A DNA stretch of 64,000 bases from Apostichopus japonicus (lineage: Eukaryota > Echinodermata > Holothuroidea > Aspidochirotida > Stichopodidae): positions 5,581,501-5,645,500 of the forward strand of contig NC_092573.1 in the NCBI RefSeq assembly GCF_037975245.1. The letters run 5' to 3'. The notes under the pieces are model-generated. The model did not search any database. It was given only the letters and a program-made list of their open reading frames with translations, and was not told the DNA's origin. A program made the position numbers and the translations under genes. Positions 48,490 to 60,289 of this stretch are shown here, piece by piece (positions within the stretch are counted from its first letter, which is position 1; every line of letters begins with the position of its first letter).

Positions 48490-50405
48490 AGATCAAGTTG
48501 ATAATTACTAATTCCTAAACAAGCACTAATGCAACAAATTTGAAACTCCAAATTCTTTTCAACAAATTTACAAGTTATACTGATTCTAGAACGCACGCTT
48601 ATTGTTATCAAGGTGTTATATATCTCAATAAATGCAGTTGAATATATGAATTACTGCCTTTAGTTATATTTGCAAGTGTTCATTGTCCAAATGCACTTTT
48701 CTTTTCTTTTTAATCCATTGTTCCTACTTTCTGTTCTATCATATTAACAGTCCATGTCTTAACAAGTTTCAAATAGTCCATAAATCACTCTCTGTTCCAA
48801 CAGTCTGATCGGTTTCTTTATCACTTTTCAACTTCGGGTCTGAGGGACCTAGAAACTTTAAGTTAATGTTTTCTTCTCATCTAGTTCCTCACTCCGTTCG
48901 TCTTATTCTCTGTTTTCATGTATGCTTGGTGCTGCTAAGTTTCTAAAATGGATGTTTTCGCAATATTGATCCAATTGCTGTCTCTACAAGATAAGACCTT
49001 GGTTCTGGACCAATTACTCTGATAATTATCGGAGTCGATCCTATTGTGGTCACCCTCTTCCAGGACTGTTATTCTTTAATTCACTTGTAGCTCAGAAATT
49101 AAAGTTCCTGCACCACATTTCTCACATTCCTGCCGTGCAACTCTCTGGTGTTAACCTGTTTATCCTTAATCATTTGATGAGTGTACTCATCTTGTGAATT
49201 TGCCTGGAAGTAACCTGTTGATGGCAGTTTAGTCCCAATGGACCTTTTGAGAATGAGTTCTGCTGGTGATGCATATTGCTTGCAATTGGGGTAGCTCTAT
49301 GACTCAGCATTGCCAATGCTAGATCACCTTTTGAGGCGTTGTATATTCTTATTGGTCTGTACCATACTTTCTGCCAGCCATTGGACCTAGGATAGTGGGG
49401 TGACGACGTAGTATGTGAGATGTTCCATGTTTCACACAACTGCTAAAACGCTTGCCCAGTGTGCTGTGGACCATTGTTTGGTACTTTCTCTCTTGGTGGT
49501 CCAAATATACTAAAATGCCCTGCCAGTGTTTTGGATACAGTTTCATTTGTGGTACTTGTCAGTTGATAAACTACCTAAAATTTGGAGTGGTCAGTCACAA
49601 TCACATACTGAATACCTTGCACTGTAAACAGATTAGTTCCAAATTTTAGCCATGGATCTCATGTAGTTGAAGTGGCTCATATAACTGTCTAGGCTAATGT
49701 TCTTGGCAACTTTCACATGTTTAGTTTTCTCAATTCCCTGAGAGTCTGGTGGAGTTGATGCAGAATTTCGTATCTTGGTGGGCAAAACAACTTGTTTTCT
49801 TTGAAAACGAAGTTTCCTACAACACCTAAGTCATCACGGCATGTCCAATACTTCAATAACTGTCTTGATCAGATCTTACAGACTACTGTCGTTATTTGCT
49901 TCTACATCCAATTGTCGTTGCTCGTTGCTACTGAAGTCACATAGCTGGACTTCAATTTCATCACCCGATACACCTAAATCAACGTCATATACATCACTAG
50001 CATTAGGAACCGTCTGGGTGTGTCTGCACCTACAACATCTGCACCTTTCTTGTAAACCACTTTAAAGTTATATTCCTGAAGGCGCACAAGCATTCTCTGC
50101 AATCTTGGTGGAGCACTCCATATTGGTTTTCTAAAGATCATCTCCAATGGCTTGTGGTAACTCATTGCTTGCAATGAAGTCCTTTCGATATAAATACGTA
50201 TGGAACTTTGTTATGCCAAAGACAATAGCTAGGGCTTCCCTCTCGATGTTAGCATAGTTGCGTTGGGACTGACTAAGTCTCTTGGATGCAAACGCAACTG
50301 GTTTGCCACTCTGTGAGAGACATGCCCCTACTCTAACCTGTGACGCACCACCCTCAAGAACCGTGTCTTGGCCAGGGTCATAGTATTGCAGATTCGTAGC
50401 ACTCT
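48490..50405 (-). pseudogene. Decayed Ty3/gypsy pol (RNase H and integrase parts)
   Basis: Minus-strand pieces include an RNase H region with GQDTVLEGGASQVRVGACL, GKPVAFASKRLSQSQRNYA and EREALAIVFGITKFHTYLYR (about 50,375-50,180) and LQEYNFKVVYKKGADVVGAD (about 50,090-50,030). An integrase piece reads CETWNISHTTSSPHYPRSNG (about 49,437-49,375). The frame is broken by stops and shifts and a large part between these domains is missing. No matching 5' LTR is seen to the right, so the element is truncated. Confidence 0.8.
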
Positions 50406-51005
50406 CTACTGCTTTAACATATACTTTTATTCGATTTACATTTTATATTGGGGTCAAAATTAACCCCTAATTAGATATTTGACGTCACCTTGATATACTT
50501 AAGGAACTACTGTGAGTTACGTTGATAGTAGTTTGTGTTGGTACACAACTGCTCGGCTGGACAGAGATTATTAACATCGGGTTGCGTGGTGTGAAACTAT
50601 TAGATTATTTACATCGGGTTGCGTGGTGTGAAACTATCAGTTTTCAATTTAAGATGATCTTAAAGACAAAATGACCAAGATTCAGATACAGATGGAGCGT
50701 TAGAAAAACTTGATCACAAGTCATGGATATAGTCAGGAATAGTATCCAATATTAGTGAGCATCGTGTCATTTCGATAGTAAACATTTTCTGGTACGATTA
50801 TCTAAAGCGTGTTTTCCGGTTCTGATATGTAACAAACACCATGCATGATTGCCGCGACCAGATGTGATCCGCTCTAGTAATATACCGCAGGTCAGTCTCA
50901 TATTTAGTTTCGTGTAAGCACTATTAAAAAAAAAACAATTCGTGTAAGCCTACATATTCATCTTTGCACAAAACGTGCCTCGATATAAAGGCTTTGCAGT
51001 GTCCT

Positions 51006-51651
51006 GGGCGGACGCAGATTAAAAAAACCAAGGGGAGGGGGGGGGGTCCAATCAGGTAGTAGCCAGCCTAAGTATTGAGGGGGCAAACTATTTTCCGGGG
51101 GGGGGTATATATGTTTGCGACACTATCTTATATTTGTCAAAAATTATTTTCCAGGCTTCGCAATTTGCATATGAATATCCTATTATCTTGCGAGTTCATG
51201 CTTAACGTAAATAGCGAACTTTGCTCTCCTCAGCCCCTCTTAGTTGTTAAAGGAAGAAAAAGAAATATAATATTTTTTCAATTCGAGATCCTTGGTAGGC
51301 TATTTTTAAAATCATATGACTGACTGACGCTGTAATCTTACTGTCACCAAAACAAACCCAATGGCCGGCCAATTGGTTCGCTAGGGTAAGATATAATCGC
51401 TGACAGCATAGGGACATATTAAGGTGTTTCGGAGAGATGGCTGAATTAAGCAAAACTTGTTGAACTTGTCGTGGGAAGTTTCTGGTTCTTTGCGCTATTT
51501 CAGCATGCTACTTTCGGTGAATACGAAGAGCAACCACGACCGTTTTTATTTAGTTTCTCTACGGTATTGTATAGAACAATGTTTTTTTTTCCTGTAAAAA
51601 AAGGGCCGTCTGGACGCCCTGGATCCGCCCGCCCCCTTGATCCGCCCATTA
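51006..51651. mobile_element. Degenerate MITE with GGGCGGA ends
   Basis: Left end TGGGCGGACGCAGATT with a following G-rich run, right end CCGCCCCCTTGATCCGCCCA; the complement of the right end starts TGGGCGGATCAAGGGGG. Similar in layout to the hAT-like elements but the ends are imperfect and no clear target duplication is found. Confidence 0.4.
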
Positions 51652-54126
51652 GGTCAGTGATTAAAAGAAAGAAATTGTAAACGTATTGTACGTAGATGCG
51701 AACTGTCACCTTCAACTTTGTTACAATCTAATACGGACACAATCTTAGAAACCTTCGAGAGAGATGCGCATGAGTGATTTGGTGATACTTTATTATTAAT
51801 TATCAGAGAAGAAATATACAGGTATACGTGTCTTAGTTTCAATTTTGAATTGTTACTAGATACCAATTGCCAGGATCTGACACGGAATAAATGAAATATT
51901 ATACAATATCATTTCATTTGAAAGTAATATATAGCTTATCTTCTGATAAGGTTACTCAATATATCTTTAAAAGATGAGTTCGTATTTCTGAGTACACCTT
52001 GAAACTATAATATTTCATTAAAAGAACGGGCAATAGAAGAAAGTGTCCGAAGGTCGACCTTTTTCAGTAGAGTTACTGTTACCACGAACCACTCATTGGC
52101 CAGGAATTTTCTGGAATAGTGGCAATTAATCCCCCAAGCAATGGAAACGAACGTGTAACATCGGGGCTTGGGTTTTGAGGATAATAGTCCAGTCAATCTG
52201 TAAAAAAGTGGGTGAACATTATACCATTTGCAAAAGAGAATGTGTTTTTGCGGTTTTCGACAAACAGATACCTTGTGACAAACATGTTGAAAATATACAA
52301 TCATGGAGGTTGCAGAACCGAGCCATAATGGCGCTTTACAACAAAATGGTGACTCTTGACTGTACTACATCGACAGAGAACTGTTTTCATCAGTTTTAAA
52401 GTAGTAGGAATTGATTCGAGTGGCATAAATAAGTATGTATGACATAATTATTCAGCATTTGAAGAAGTGCTAATTTCCCGTTATAATGTTAATTAGGTAA
52501 TCAGTATATGCATGCGAGAGTGCAGTCACATGACGTTACATGACTTGTGTTCATTCATGTCTTGTTATTTAGTAGATTTATAAACTATCAGGCTATAGTG
52601 ACTGCTAAAGACAGCCAGACAGTTGTCTTACAAATCGGTGGCCCGCCTTGCCTATACAGGCCTGACGAAGGAGGATCAACTGGAGGTCCTTCAAGGGCAT
52701 TCAAGGTAAACATGGAATCAAAATAGAGTGTATATTCATTCTGATGGTAAGAGCAAACCGGGGTTCCCATTGGTATAATTATCCCCAGGACCCCACCAGG
52801 CTTTCGATGCCTCCTGTGTTTTAATTTATGTTATGCCTGTGTTGTTAAGTCATTGTTCGAGTCAATACTCAAGGTGACGCGACTGACTTTTTTTACCACT
52901 AAAAAGCACCGTAGTGATGAGCTTATCATGTTAAGAATCAAATTAAGACTTGGACGACATGTCAAAACTCTACTTCTTCATGTTTGATCGTGGGCAGAAA
53001 TCTACCAACAATTACGATCAGTTGCTTCAGGAATGTGCTTGAAGTGGAAACTTAACTGTCATAAATCCTGCTGGATGCACTGTTTATAACGGGTCATCAA
53101 TTAAAATATCTACGAAAGCTTGTGGGCATCTACTTTGTGTGTTAACTACAAAAATCGGTTGGTTGGTGAAATAAGACCGACCAAGGCATATAGGTTTGCT
53201 GGCACTCATTAAATTATTTAAACAAAACATCACTGATATTAGTATTCAGTGGTCCCTGAACATTGGAGGCCCTGCTTCATTGAACCCCTTGGACCGCCTA
53301 CTGCTGTGCCTATACGGTAACTATGTTGGGTTTTCCATTAAATCCTGTAATGAGAATTGCTTCTGTAAAACGATCCTTCAGTTTTTCGTATCAACATTGC
53401 TACATCGTTGTTTAAGAAATACTTTCATATTTTCTACAAGATCTGATAACGGTTACTTTTCATCGTCATGTTCCTTTATCTGTTGTATACCAAGTGTTGT
53501 CTGATGTTTACATTGAGACTCCGATGATAGATGGCGACTGCATCATGTGCATCATTTACTCGATTTAACCCGATTAGCCCCATCAGTTTAATATTTACAA
53601 CGAACCTATACTATTAGCCTCTTTGAATGAAAATCTGAAAGAAAAACATTTTGACGGATCGCAAAACAGGCAACTTTAATTGTAATTTTAAATTATGCAG
53701 TTTCTAATCGCGGAGTAAGCTGTAAGATGTTTCAGCTGAAATATATATATCAGACTATAGTTGATATTAGTAAATATGTTGCAACTTCTCTAAAAACGTT
53801 GCTTACCTGTTTCTGCGTAGGAGTGACAGTTTGGCCAATCCGAATTTGCCAAAATTGTGTGAGGAATAGATTTATATTTTACATACGAGATCAACGTTTC
53901 TGTAGTCACATCAATAATCCATGCTGCGGCTGCCGATATATCGTAGTTACCCCCCCCCCCCCCCCTCACCCCACCCGCCTACCCCCCCCCCCCCCAAATG
54001 ATTCTTGTCTTCTTCCGTTTTAAAAACACTGCGAATTTCAAAACTTTGTAATAGGAAAGGGAGGAGAGCGGGTTCATTGGGCCAAATGGTCAGAGCGAAT
54101 GCTACAACAATGACGAGTTTTGGTAA
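51652..54126. other. Unassigned DNA
   Basis: No gene is supported. C-runs at 53,950-53,996 are a simple-sequence patch. Short reading frames have no recognised domains. Confidence 0.4.
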
Positions 54127-54606
54127 GGGAGGGGATACCAGCTCAGAAAATTTATTTTCGCAAAATTAGTGGAAGTCAGCCTATATTGACTATTATTTGA
54201 GCTTGCTGCTTGTTGCTTTTGTGGTGAGTATGTTTCAACTTATAAGAAAGTTGGAGAACTTGAGAGCAAGATTTGAAGTGCTTTCTATAAGCTGTGAGTC
54301 TTATTTCGTGTTTCATTGCATGTGTAGGACGTGTTTGTCGCTACCTACGGGTATGAATCTATCAAACAAGATAGAGACCACTGATTAGTGGTACCACAAC
54401 ATTGTAGTCGTTGATTGTTTGGTAATCTGTCGACAAAGGTGACAGAGTTAGTGTTACAGATCAGGCGGGTTGGTGACGAGGTGTAGGAATGCTGATTAAC
54501 ATGTAATAAAAAACATGTGCGGTATTGTCATGAACAGGGGTTACCAGCTCAGAAACTTTATTTTCGCAAAATTAATAGAAGTCACCCCATATTGACTATC
54601 ATTTGA
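54127..54606. repeat. Pair of 72-bp direct repeats about 410 bp apart
   Basis: Copies at about 54,132-54,200 and 54,539-54,606 share TACCAGCTCAGAAA, TTTATTTTCGCAAAATTA and CATATTGACTAT in order, with a few differences. Type unknown; possibly ends of an undescribed element or duplicated host sequence. Confidence 0.65.
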
Positions 54607-55612
54607 GTATCTTTCAACGAGAGTGACCAGTGTGGGTGAGTTAAATCGTCAATTCTGTGTTAAAAGCGGCTCAAAACAGTTGGGCTGATTTTCTTCAAAC
54701 TTGGTAGGAATGTGCCCAATGATCGGGAATTGTTTCTCGCAGACAGTCATGTCAAAAGTTCAAAGGTCAAATCAAGTGAATAGTGATTTTTCTTCTTTTA
54801 TTATATATTGCTCCAGGGCAAGCATTAAATTGACATGCAACCTTCTTAATGAAAGTTCACAGATTAAAGATCAACTGAAGCGAAAAGAGACTTTTCGCTC
54901 TGAATACAAAAGTATGTTTATAGTAGACAAAGTTCACAAGTATTGTCAAAGTATATAGTAACAATGATGCATGGGGTCCAAAGTCAACAGGATAGAAGTA
55001 CAAATGTTGCTGTATTATGTGTGGCATCATGAATAAGAGTTTGAATCTTTAAACATTGTTTTGCAGCTCATTAAAAAAATACGTGATTTTGCGAAGCGAT
55101 ATGTAACTGGGTGGATTGATTACCAATGTGTTAGCCGTTTAGTTTAACGGAAGTTACAACTTATAACGTTAGCAACTGCACAATCGGTTGTTTCGGAAGT
55201 TATTCTCGGAAGGAATAGGAACTTGTTACTCCCATATGAGTGAATCCCACAGTTATCCTGTGTTCAGCAGATGTAAATTATTACATAGGCTGCTGCTCGA
55301 ACCAAGACTTGATATCAAATAAAACTATATCAAATCTACAAGGTTTTCAATTTGTTTTCAAATCCTTAATTGTGCTTACATGAAAGGATAGCTGTGACAA
55401 ATTATGTACTCAAAATGTTTAAAGGGTAAAAATGATATTTTCTTCAATTAGGAAATGGCTATTGAAAGGGACAATACGCTATTGGTGGTACATTAGGTGT
55501 ACATCATGAATAAGCATGAATGTTCTTCTTCCACATGCTCAGTTTTCAAGCTCGTGAGAGTTGATAATCAAATAAAACATTGAAAGTAATATTATGTATT
55601 CGCTATATTTCA
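54607..55612. other. Unassigned DNA downstream of the FG-GAP gene
   Basis: A phrase near 54,670-54,705 (GGGCTGATTTTCTTCAAACT, TTGGTAGG) loosely resembles one near 62,820-62,850, so a dispersed repeat is possible. No gene is supported. Confidence 0.35.
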
Positions 55613-55630
55613 TTTATTTTTACTTTTATT
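55613..55630 (-). terminator. Poly(A) signals of the FG-GAP gene
   Basis: Two AATAAA hexamers on the minus strand (55,613-55,618 and 55,625-55,630), about 95-110 bp beyond the stop codon. Confidence 0.6.
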
Positions 55631-55722
55631 GCTGAAAACTACTTGAGACAGGCAAACCAAATAGATCGGGCTTGTTTCCTATATTATAACGATACGTAAT
55701 CGACATGCATTTTAACAGGCAA

Positions 55723-56748
55723 TTACTGAAAAATGGTTAACTCGGCATAAATGATCCACTTCTTCCCTGTGTTGGAGTCATGACAGAGCATATCCGTCTT
55801 TGAATCACCATCATAGTCACCAAGAAAGAAGACAGCGCCTCCATGATAACACCAACCGAGACCAGCTTGCCATGTTGTCCTGTCACTAAAGTTGTTTTGG
55901 CAATTCGCCAAGGCAACCCACTTGTATCCATTAGTGTCGTGACACAACATGTCATCTTTGCCGTCGCCGTTGAAATCGCCGATGTGAAGACTGGACCCAG
56001 AATGTAGGCACCATCCAATTCCCTCTTCCCATCCAGTGCGATCTGCGAAGTTGCCTTGCCTGTTGGCATACGCTATCCACTTGTACCCTGTACTTGTATC
56101 GTGACAAAGCATGTCATCTTTACCATCCCCGTTGAAGTCCCCAATGTGAAGTTCAGCACTTGCATGACGGCACCACCCGATGCCAGCCTCCCAGCTAGTA
56201 CGTCCAGCAAAGTTACCTTGGCTGTTGGCAAATGCGATCCATTTGTAACCGGTACTCGTGTCGTGACAAAGCATGTCATCTTTACCATCCCCGTTGAAGT
56301 CCCCAATGTGAAGTTCAGCACCTGCATGACGGCACCACCCGATGCCAGCCTCCCAGCTAGTACGTCCAGCAAAGTTACCTTGGCTGTTGGCAAATGCGAT
56401 CCATTTGTAACCGGAACTTGTATCGTGACAAAGCATGTCATCTTTACCATCCCCGTTGAAGTCCCCAATGTGCAGTTGTGCGTTGTTATGCCAACACCAA
56501 CCTATGCCTTGCTCCCAGCTTGTCCCCGTGAACTGGCCATTGGAATCAGCGAAAGCAATCCACTTGTATCCATCGGTCGTTCTGTGACAAAGTAGATCAG
56601 TCTTACCGTCACCGTTGAAGTCGCCTTCGTAAAGTTGAGCTCCGCTGCGGCACCATTTAAGGTCACGTTCCCATCTTCTGGCAATAACAGACGGGATGAT
56701 GAGCATCACAGCTATGATGACAGCACCAAACGTACGGCTGAAGATCAT
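55723..56748 (-). CDS. Secreted six-repeat FG-GAP/VCBS-like protein
   Basis: Single coding exon, 341 residues. Residues 1-23 are a signal peptide (M-I-F-S-R-T-F then a hydrophobic run ending PSVIA). Six repeats of about 53 residues follow, each with a calcium-binding-type loop, GDFNGDGKDD or GDFNGDGKTD (first near residue 42, second near 95), the last being GDYDGDSKTD. Each also has a conserved LCHDT..GYKWIA segment and a GIGWC cysteine. Such repeats form beta-propeller blades in FG-GAP/VCBS proteins, so a small secreted propeller, perhaps a lectin or adhesion protein, is inferred. Repeats 3 and 4 are nearly identical in DNA at a 159-bp offset, showing recent blade duplication. TTCTTAG lies just before the ATG, so the coding exon is preceded by an intron. 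Confidence 0.88.
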   Translation of the reverse strand: MIFSRTFGAVIIAVMLIIPSVIARRWERDLKWCRSGAQLYEGDFNGDGKTDLLCHRTTDGYKWIAFADSNGQFTGTSWEQGIGWCWHNNAQLHIGDFNGDGKDDMLCHDTSSGYKWIAFANSQGNFAGRTSWEAGIGWCRHAGAELHIGDFNGDGKDDMLCHDTSTGYKWIAFANSQGNFAGRTSWEAGIGWCRHASAELHIGDFNGDGKDDMLCHDTSTGYKWIAYANRQGNFADRTGWEEGIGWCLHSGSSLHIGDFNGDGKDDMLCHDTNGYKWVALANCQNNFSDRTTWQAGLGWCYHGGAVFFLGDYDGDSKTDMLCHDSNTGKKWIIYAELTIFQ

Positions 56749-57060
56749 TTTGATTTCTAAGAATTAAAACGATTAGAAAATCATGCATTTAACAACATGT
56801 ATTTGACTAAGTTTCTAATAATAATCGAACTAAACGATAGAGTAAAGATCAGGGATAGTGGTGAGTCATTGCTGGTAAGAAATGACAATGAAGAATATAA
56901 CGGAGCATTGTATATCACCCCCCCCCCCCGGGGGGCACTTGCGCTAGTGTTCGGAATCGTCGATAGTACTGTACCTTACGAATCTGAATATGGCAAGACA
57001 TCATGTGCATATTATAATTTCTGAAAACACTAATTTTGTGTTTAAGAAACTATATTTTAT

Positions 57061-57093
57061 TTATTAGATAGATAGATAGATAGACAGATAGAC

Positions 57094-57132
<39 letters not shown>

Positions 57133-57610
57133 TAGATAGACAGACAGATAGACAGACAGATAGACAGATAGACAGATAGATGGACAGATAGATATATACA
57201 TAGATAGATACATAGATAGATACATAGATAGATACATAGATAGATACATAGATAGATACATAGATAGATATTTATTTCATCCATAAGATATGGAAATTTG
57301 TCGCCCTGCAGCAAAACACATAAAAAACAAAGTTATAAAGTTACAATCAGATTACAGCAAAATATTAGTATAAACAAAACACAGAGAAGTTGAATGAAAA
57401 GGTAAGAATATCAACAGCAACAATATCCATACATATGAGAAAAAAATACACATATTTAAACAAGATTATAAAACAAAAGAAACCTATCTAACAGCACTCA
57501 GGTTGAAAAGAGAAACAGAATTGGGTACAAAAGAAAACCTGAATCTGTTATGCTTAGACCGTGGCATGCGAAGTCTGCTGCCTGAACGGCAAGAAACTTA
57601 AAACAGCCAC
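57061..57610 (-). mobile_element. LINE 3' end with expanded GATA/GACA tail
   Basis: Minus strand: a frame fragment with RLRMPRSKHNRFRFSFVPNS and SLFNLSAVR then stop (about 57,580-57,488), resembling the C-terminus of LINE proteins. It is followed by 3' UTR, ATGAAATAAATATCTATC, then an imperfect tetranucleotide tail on the plus strand of TAGA, CAGA and TACA units (57,061-57,272). The microsatellite therefore probably grew from the retrotransposon tail. Confidence 0.7.
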
Positions 57611-58180
57611 TTTTTTATCCAATTGCATGTTTATAATCGGTTGAGAATGGATGATGATGTTTTGGAATTAACTTTTATCTTTTTTATACTTATTTTATAC
57701 TTTTAAACATCCCACCTTGCTCTTTGTATTGTAATTACAATATTTTTATATTGTAGGCTGCCGTTTGATTTCGTCTTTTATTGATCACGTTTAAATTGTA
57801 AGGACCAATGAATTAGTTTTTTTTTATTCAATTAGTTGTGAATAATAATGTTAGAAGCAAAATAATATAATCTATAATCTGATTCAGTTTATTGTTCAAG
57901 TTTTAATCATTCACTTTCAACTTAAGATGGATAAACATTTTGTTTCTCCATGAAGATCCTCTTTTCTTTTAAATATGTTTCTTGGCTTATATAGATATTG
58001 TCAGAAGAAGTTCATATACTAGGTCTACAACTTGACTTAAATATTTTGATCTTCCTTGGTTTTTTCGCCATTCAAAAGAAAGGTTTAAAAAGGAACTTTT
58101 CTCCCCCACTTTTCGTCTTCAACTGTTCTGATCGTTTAAGAAGTTAAGACTATTTTTTTTAACTATAGGGAATATTCATA
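57611..58180. other. Unassigned intronic DNA
   Basis: AT-rich; no feature recognised. Lies in the inferred intron of the FG-GAP gene. Confidence 0.4.
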
Positions 58181-58380
58181 CCCGTGGTTTTCTTTGTTCT
58201 AGTGGGTGTTTCTTTGTTCTTTTTTTCTAGTGGGTGTTTCTTTGTTTTATGTTTCTTTGTTTATTTCTTTCTTTGTTTCTTTGTTCTTTTTTTTCTAGTG
58301 GGTGTTTCTTTGTTTTATGTTTCTTTGTTTATTTCTTTCTTTGTTCTTTGTTTCTTTGTTTCTTGGGTGTTACTGTACAA
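58181..58380. repeat. T/G-rich tandem repeat (TTTCTTTGTT, AGTGGGTGTTTC)
   Basis: Units of TTTCTTTGTTCT and CTAGTGGGTGTTTC repeat with a longer block duplicated at an offset of about 80 bp. The apparent hydrophobic frame (VFFVL..) is a product of T-rich sequence. Confidence 0.75.
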
Positions 58381-59227
58381 TTTTCTACGGGGGGTTTTAC
58401 AGCCTGTTTCTAGACGATCGATGGTCACGAAACACGAGAAATTGTGTTGTTCTATACAGCTTCACATTATTGAATGAGGAAAACTACATATTACCATGAT
58501 CAATTACTGCAGTCATGTTACGTTAGGCAATCTGGCACTTTCATAATGTCATAACTAATTAACAGCTACATTTTAGTTTAAGTTAATAAGCTTAAGCATC
58601 CATATATTTGCCATCACGGAGACTCAGTGTGTTTAACCAGTTACTGCAAGGCAATGCACAGTTTTATCCTTCTTAAACTATCAGCAAGGACAACAGGAAA
58701 AAATGTATATGTAAAGATATATCTACATATACTTTTCGTGGGAAGTTGTAATGGAGATTTCTTAAAGACTTGATCAATATATCCAATGAAACACAGAAAC
58801 CATATGTCCAAGTGGAAAATGTAGAGATACTTTACAATATTTCGTATACATTTTATAGAAACATTTAGAAAAATACAAATGTTTAGAAACTTCAATTTAC
58901 TAAAAAAAAAAGTACAATAAAGATAAATGCCACAATAGACGTATTTTTCCTTAATTGCAATTAATTGTCTAATGGAACACACCACCATTCCAAGGAATAG
59001 CTTGGAATGGCATAAACTACAGAAAAGTAATACTTTAACAATTTTTAGAAAGGTTTTTGCATGCTGAATGTTAAGCTAATACCAATTACTTTTAATATGC
59101 CTTTTTACAAACAGCAAAATACCTAAAACGTTATTATTATTGACTATAAAACCATATAATATAGCGAGAACGTTAACTGAAAATTAAACAATTAATTTTA
59201 CAGAGATAAATAATTGATGTAACTTAC

Positions 59228-59345
59228 CTTTCAGATTCTCACGGTCTAAGGGACTGAACTCTTTTGTCAATATCGATTGACTTCTTACAAAACTCTGGAC
59301 GTTGAAGGTTCTGAACAAAAATTCATATAGCTTTGGTTTTCGTGG
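59228..59345 (-). other. Noncoding first exon of the FG-GAP gene (inferred)
   Basis: On the minus strand CTGAAAG|GTAAGTT gives a donor at 59,227/59,228, and TTCTTAG|AAATCAAAATG gives the acceptor at 56,756. A TATA box lies just upstream. The intron of about 2.5 kb would contain the LINE fragment and GATA microsatellite. The start is placed by the TATA distance only. Confidence 0.55.
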
Positions 59346-59371
59346 GCGTTACCTTTGCATGGACGGAGACA

Positions 59372-59378
59372 TTATATA
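59372..59378 (-). promoter_or_regulatory. Probable TATA box of the FG-GAP gene
   Basis: Minus strand ACTATATAAT, at the proper distance upstream of the inferred first exon. Confidence 0.5.
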
Positions 59379-59966
59379 GTCTGAGAGTTGATCAACTGTT
59401 CCGATTCGTTGATAAAATTTTCTGCGGTTCGAAATGAATATTCATGTAAATATTAGTATGCATGAACAAGTGTAAGTGTCGAAGATGAATTCACTAAACG
59501 GAATACAATACCGATATACCAGCTTATGAGTTTTGCATTACGATATTAAAGTGCAATTTGATAACAGGTTATTTCAGCCCTATTTGATGAATATAATAAC
59601 GGTATCTAATTATTCTAAGCATCTAGTAAAATAAGGGTTATCATCCCCTATACGAGTTTAATGCACGCAAATTGTCAGGTTGCATTTATCAAGTTCAATA
59701 TGTCTTATTACTCGATATATATCTTCCTCAAAACACATAAAGAATGGAGATATTACGTTGACTATAATTAACAGTAAATTATAACTTACGAAATATAAGA
59801 AGTTTACCAAAAGCAGGAACTTTTCAAAAATATATCATTCCAAGAGAGTTTTGTGTGTTCGCGAAATAGATCCCAACACTATTTGAATAGGGCGACAAAG
59901 GTGTGTGAAGTATAGGGGACTACCCTATAGAAAATCATGATTTCCTAGTATAGAATATAGAGATAT

Positions 59967-60284
59967 AGAGGGACGTGTGAAGAGGGACGTGTGAAGAGGG
60001 ACGTGTGGAGAGGGACGTGTGGAGACGGACGTGTGGAGAGGGACGTGTGGAGAGGGACGTGTGGAGACGGACGTGTGGAGAGGGACGTGTGGAGACGGAC
60101 GTGTGGAGAGGGACGTGTGGAGAGGGACGTGTGGAGAGGGACGTGTGGAGAGGGACGTGTGGAGAGGGACGTGTGGAGAGGGACGTGTGGAGAGGGACGT
60201 GTGGAGAGGGACCTGTGAAGAGGGACGTGTGGAGAGGGACGTGTGGAGAGGGACGTGTGGAGAGGGACGTGTGGAGAGGGACGT
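59967..60284. repeat. 14-bp minisatellite (GAGAGGGACGTGTG)n
   Basis: About 22 units, with variants GAGACGGACGTGTG and GAGAGGGACCTGTGAA. Frames on both strands are open through the array because the unit has no stop; they are not genes. The array abuts the broken left edge of the hAT relic. Confidence 0.95.
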
Positions 60285-60289
60285 TCACG

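Noticed and set aside
56056-56595. 179-codon plus-strand frame opposite the FG-GAP gene
   Set aside because: Shadow of the repeated FG-GAP coding sequence; the minus-strand frame has a signal peptide and recognised motifs.
58184-58477. Hydrophobic 97-codon frame
   Set aside because: T/G-rich simple repeat gives Phe/Val/Leu runs in translation.
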